A stretch of DNA of 64,000 nucleotides from Carnegiea gigantea (Eukaryota; Streptophyta; Magnoliopsida; Caryophyllales; Cactaceae), in NCBI GenBank assembly GCA_029747015.1, contig JAKOGI010003010.1:1-64000 (forward strand). Reading direction: 5' to 3'. Both the position numbers and the translations under genes were made by a program. The notes under the pieces are model-generated. The model ran no database searches. It worked only from the letters and a program-made list of their open reading frames with translations, and was not told the DNA's origin. This document shows positions 60,511 to 64,000 of this stretch, piece after piece. Numbering within the stretch: the first letter of the stretch is position 1; every line of letters starts with the position of its first letter.

Positions 60511-60859
60511 CAGCCGAATCTTTGAGAAGATCTCTTGATTTGCAACGGGTAGGAGCATTAACATCTTGTGCCTTGGGAAGGAAAGAAAACACACCGAGCA
60601 ACCAAGGGGCGTACCTGTTCTCTGTATTATGCCTGTTCTTTGCCGTCTGATCTGATTCGACTGAATGGCATTAAGACGGCTCCAGTACATCCCCTTATGC
60701 TGTACTAAGTAGATAAGAGACCCAAAAAAAAAAAAAAATGCACGCAATTTGGGTGTATGCAATCACATCCGTTATTAATAAAATTTGCAAACAGGGGGAG
60801 AGAACAGGGTGTAAAGGTTGATCTTACCAAACCCAGTTCATGTTCTGGAAACAGGTATC

Positions 60860-61693
60860 TCAGGGTGTTCTCACCAACCCTAGTTCCAGTCTATTTCTTT
60901 CAAAATGATCTCTAGCGAGTGCCTTAGTGAATATATCAGCAATTTGATTTTCCGTTGAGCAAAAATTCATAGAGATTAAACCCTTTTCAACATTATCTCT
61001 CAAGAAATGATGTCGAATGTCAATATGCTTTGTTCTTTTATGTTGACATGGATTTTTGGCAATGTTAATTGCACTTGTGTTATCACAAAAAATAGGAATG
61101 CATCCAATGTCAACACAAAAGTCCTTAAGCTGTTGTCTTATCCACAACAGTTGAGCACAACATGAAGCTGCTGCAACATATTCAGCTTCTACTGTGGACA
61201 TGGCAACTGAATGTTGCTTCTTGGTAGCCCAAGATACCAAACAAGGTCCAAGAAAGTGAGCCATACCTGAGGTACTCTTTCTATCAACTAGGAATCCAGC
61301 ATAGTCAGCGTCAGCATATCCAACAAGATCAAAATTGCAACCTTTAGGATACCATAAAGCTAAATTGGGTATATGTTTCAAATACCTTAGTATCCGTTTA
61401 ACAGCCTTAAGATGAGTTTCCTTAGGGTTAGACTGAAAACGGGCACATAAATCAACACTAAAAACAATATCAGGTCTACTAGCGGTTAGGTATAAGAGTG
61501 ACCCAATCATACCCTTATAGAGTTTCTCCTCAACTGAGGGACTCCCATCATCCATAACCAACTTGGTTGAAGGAGAAATAGGAGTGTCTATGGGTTTGGC
61601 TAACTCCATCCCAAAATGCTTAAGTAACTCCTTGATATACTTTTGCTGATGGATCATGGTGCCGTTTGGAGTTTGCTTGATTTGTAAGCCTAA
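60860..61693 (-). pseudogene. Copia RNase H domain and RT C-terminus
   Basis: 265-codon open frame. 'YIKELLKHFGM', 'GSLLYLTASRPDI' and 'DADYAGFLVDRKSTSG' are RT-connection/RNase H landmarks. RNase H acidic residues appear in 'DADYAG', 'TVEAEYVAAA' and 'FCDNTSAI', and the end carries 'HKRTKHIDIRHHFLRD' and 'ADIFTKAL'. The domain degrades the RNA strand during reverse transcription. Entry from RT requires a frameshift. Confidence 0.85.
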
Positions 61694-62292
61694 GAAAAAT
61701 TAAGCTCACCCATCATGCTCATCTCAAACTCACTCCTCATCATATTTGAAAATTCATTGCATAAATCATGATGAGTTGCACCAAATATAATGTCATCAAC
61801 ATATATTTGGACAATCAAAAAATGTTCCCCCTTAGATTTTAGAAACAAGGTATTGTCTACCTTGCCTCTTCTAAAATCATTTTCAAGTAAAAAACTTGAC
61901 AACCGTTCATACCAAGCTCTTGGAGCTTGTTTTAAACCATAAAGTGCCTTGTCAAGTTTAAAAACATGATTTGGAAAATCACCATTTTCAAAACCAGGGG
62001 GTTGTTTGACATACACCTCTTCTTTAAGGTATCCGTTTAGGAATGCACTTTTAACATCCATTTGATATAGCTTGATTTCCATATGAGCTGCAAAGGCTAT
62101 TAAGATTCGAATAGCCTCAATTCTAGCAACTGGTGCAAAGGTTTCTTCATAGTCGATCCCTTCTTCTTGATTGTATCCTTGTATAACCAGCCGTGCCTTG
62201 TTCCTAGTGACTGTTCCTGACTCATCCAGTTTGTTTCGGAACACCCACTTGGTTCCAATGATTGTTCTCTCTGCAGGTTTAGGTACAAGGTG
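61690..62292 (-). pseudogene. Copia reverse transcriptase domain
   Basis: '[20 protein letters not shown]', '[13 protein letters not shown]', '[13 protein letters not shown]' (first catalytic Asp), '[13 protein letters not shown]' and the active-site 'YVDDIIFG' are present, so catalytic residues are kept. A TGA at 62,293 precedes it, and the frame ends early at 61,690 ('MMGELNFS' then stop) because one base is lost from a homopolymer. Confidence 0.88.
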
Positions 62293-63670
62293 TCATACTT
62301 TGTTTCTCTCAAATTGATGAAGCTCTTCTTGCATAGCCGTGATCCAATCTGAATCTGCAAGAGCTTCATTCACACTTTTTGGCTCAATGTTAGAAAGAAA
62401 AGCATAGAAAGCACAAAAATTCTTTAGTTTAGATCTAGTTTGCACTCTAGTATTAATATCTGACAAGATTTGATCAAGAGGGTGTGAACTATAGTGCTTC
62501 CATGGTCGTGGAGTAAGAGGATCCACAGACCCATGCTCTACTCTAGTCGTAACATAATGCTTACGATCATCTCCCGAGCCTGTTTCTGCACATGTTTGTA
62601 AGTCTATTCCTGAAGAACACGGTTCCGAACAGGGTTCAGCGGTGTTTTCCCCTGTTTGGTGTTCACCTTGCCTGCTGTTCTGAGGAACACCTTCAGGAGT
62701 TGTTTTCTCCATGGTGTTCTTACCTCGTTTATCTTGGAGCAACACTTCTTTTCGAACAAGACCTAATTCAAGTTCATCTTCCTGTGCATCATTCTCACTC
62801 AACAAGTTAGATTCATTAAAAAGCACATGCACACTTTCCTCAACACACAAGGTTCTTTTGTTAAAGACTTTGTATGCCTTGCTGTGAGAAGAATAGCCAA
62901 GGAATATTGTCTCATCACTCCTAGGGTCAAATTTTCCTAAGGCATCCTTCCCATTATTATGCACAAAACACCTACAACCAAATGTCCTTAGGTGCGTAAT
63001 ATTGGGTTTTCTGCCCTTGAAAAGTTCATAAGGAGTTTTGCTCAAAATGGGTCTGATCATGCATCTATTTATAATGTAACATGAGGTGTTCAATGCTTCT
63101 GCCCAGAAATACCTAGGAAGACCACTAGCTATAAGCATTGTTCTTGGTCATGTCTTCCAGGGTTCGATTTTTGCGCTCAACCACCCCATTTTGTTGGGGT
63201 GTTCTTGGGGCTGAGAAGTTATGATCAACACCATGTTCATTACAATAGTTAATAAAACTTGCATTTTTAAACTCAGTTCCATTATCAGATCTCAAGCTAA
63301 TTAAAGAGTGTCCTACTCTCTTTTCAACCTTTTTGAGAAAGGCAATAAAATTCTCAAAGGTTTCATCTTTGGATGCCAAAAACAAGGTCCAAGTAAATCG
63401 AGAGTAATCATCCACTACAACAAGCACATACTTTTTCCCACCTCTACTGGTTACCCTCATGGGACCACACAAATCAATGTGTAATAATTCTAGAGGTCGA
63501 ATAGTGCTTACACATTTTTTCGATTTAAAAGAATATCTGACTTGTTTGCCTTTTGCACAAGCTTCACATACCTTGTCATCATTAAATTTGATGGAAGGTA
63601 GTCCAATAACTAGGTCTTTTGAAACAAGTTTGTTTAACAAGGATAAGCTTACATGACCTAGTCTCTTGTG
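62293..63670 (-). pseudogene. Copia integrase domain, frameshifted
   Basis: 63,125-63,640 holds the zinc-binding end 'CEACAKGKQ' (paired with 'HKRLGH' upstream) and the core 'LLHIDLCGPM' (Asp), 'LRSDNGTEF' (Asp) and 'NGVVERKNRTLEDM' (Glu): a complete D,D-35-E set. One extra base shifts the frame after 'LEDMTK'. 62,293-63,138 resumes with 'MLIASGLPRYFWAEALN', 'KTPYELFKGRKPN', 'FGCRCFVHN' and 'SSHSKAYKVFNKRTL', then a variable linker to RT. Integrase would insert the cDNA. Confidence 0.87.
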
Positions 63671-64000
63671 CTATAGCATTATATCATCATTTAATGCATT
63701 TAAACAAGTCAGATTATTTTGGGGAAGAGTGGAAATACAAACTTTATAAACATTTTGACATCGCTTCCCCCTCAACACAACATCTCCTGTGTCGTCATTC
63801 ACAACCAAGCAACGTGTTTTTGAAAACAGTACTAGGTTGTTCTTGTCACACAGTTGGGACACACTTAGCAAATTGTGTTTTAACCCATCAACTAAGTGCA
63901 CATTATCAATTGAGTGGGAGAGAGTTTTACCAATATTACCTATACCGATAATTGTCCCATACTTGCCGTTTCCAAATGCTACACTCCCACCATTCAAAGC
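63671..64000 (-). pseudogene. Copia protease-to-pre-integrase segment
   Basis: Open from the window end to TAG 63,671. 'VAFGNGKYGTIIGIGNIGK', 'NVHLVDGLKHNLLSVSQLCD' and 'VVLRGKRCQNVYKV' are typical of the stretch between the aspartic protease and the GAG-pre-integrase domain. The protease active site itself is not in the window. Confidence 0.8.

Larger units (their letters stand above)
56615..64000 (-). mobile_element. Ty1/copia retrotransposon, 3' part (runs out of the window)
   Basis: Minus orientation, read from high to low coordinates: pre-integrase, integrase, reverse transcriptase, RNase H (the copia order), then an extra ORF, PPT and 3' LTR. The PPT context 'tgatgatgacaaa'/'aaaaagggggaatt' and an ORF between pol and the LTR suggest the SIRE/Maximus lineage; that assignment is from memory. 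Several stops and frameshifts show it cannot make its own pol. Gag, most of protease, PBS and the 5' LTR lie beyond 64,000. Confidence 0.85.
60860..64000 (-). pseudogene. Copia pol polyprotein, partial and broken
   Basis: Sense is minus. Visible lesions in order of translation: TAG at 63,671-63,673 where Trp precedes 'HKRLGH'; an extra base near 63,137-63,142; TGA for Trp at 62,293-62,295; a missing base in the A-run at 61,695-61,699. Otherwise the domains are continuous, suggesting a fairly recent but silenced insertion. The C-terminus ends at 60,860 ('RLELGLVRTP'). Confidence 0.85.

Overview
The window is plant nuclear DNA, most likely from a dicot. It has spliced genes with GT-AG introns, CT/GA microsatellites in leaders, a Ty1/copia element of the kind common in angiosperms, and Ty3/gypsy-type repeats primed by plant tRNA-Asp. 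I see no prokaryotic or organellar genes and no tRNA or rRNA genes. The species cannot be told from the sequence. I found no gene that is clearly intact.

Layout. (1) About 1-11,970 and 47,103-56,614 are host-like DNA carrying three decayed plus-strand copies (A, B, C) of one multi-exon gene family. The family resembles plant Ulp1-like (SUMO-protease-type) genes, many of which are transposon-associated: a lysine-rich region, a conserved 'SIGFASFLKV' domain, an 'FPT...WT' exon, a linker, and a C-terminal cysteine-peptidase domain. Copy A (829-3,782) is a 3' half with the peptidase domain. Copy B (4,577-9,892) has only 5' exons. Copy C (47,691-56,589) runs from its promoter into the peptidase domain and is then cut by a copia insertion. 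Introns and spacers of all three are filled with a degenerate 22-bp minisatellite centred on the palindrome TGATCA. In one intron it is organised into three 310-bp higher-order repeats.

(2) 11,975-47,102 is a 35-kb tandem array of one non-autonomous LTR retrotransposon in minus orientation: six LTRs of about 1.5 kb and eight internal regions, in the order LTR-I-LTR-I-LTR-I-I-I-I-LTR-I-LTR-I-LTR. A single CTAAA target duplication flanks the whole array, so it grew from one insertion. The internal regions carry only a broken gag-like frame (a TR-GAG/LARD-type element), a tRNA-Asp primer-binding site and a polypurine tract. Three internal-internal joins share one deletion breakpoint, showing a second amplification round.

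(3) 56,615-64,000 is the 3' part of a minus-strand Ty1/copia element, probably SIRE/Maximus-like: 3' LTR, an extra (envelope-position) ORF with a plant-transposon-protein-like domain, then RNase H, reverse transcriptase, integrase and pre-integrase, all with visible stops and frameshifts. It lies just downstream of the last copy C exon in the window.

The main story is repeat dynamics at several scales: 22-bp units, 147/246/310-bp tandem blocks, duplicated genes, and 3.0-4.9-kb retroelement units. Trp-to-stop changes recur in both genes and transposons, as expected of heavily methylated, silenced DNA. All identities are from reading by eye; no alignment or database search was run.
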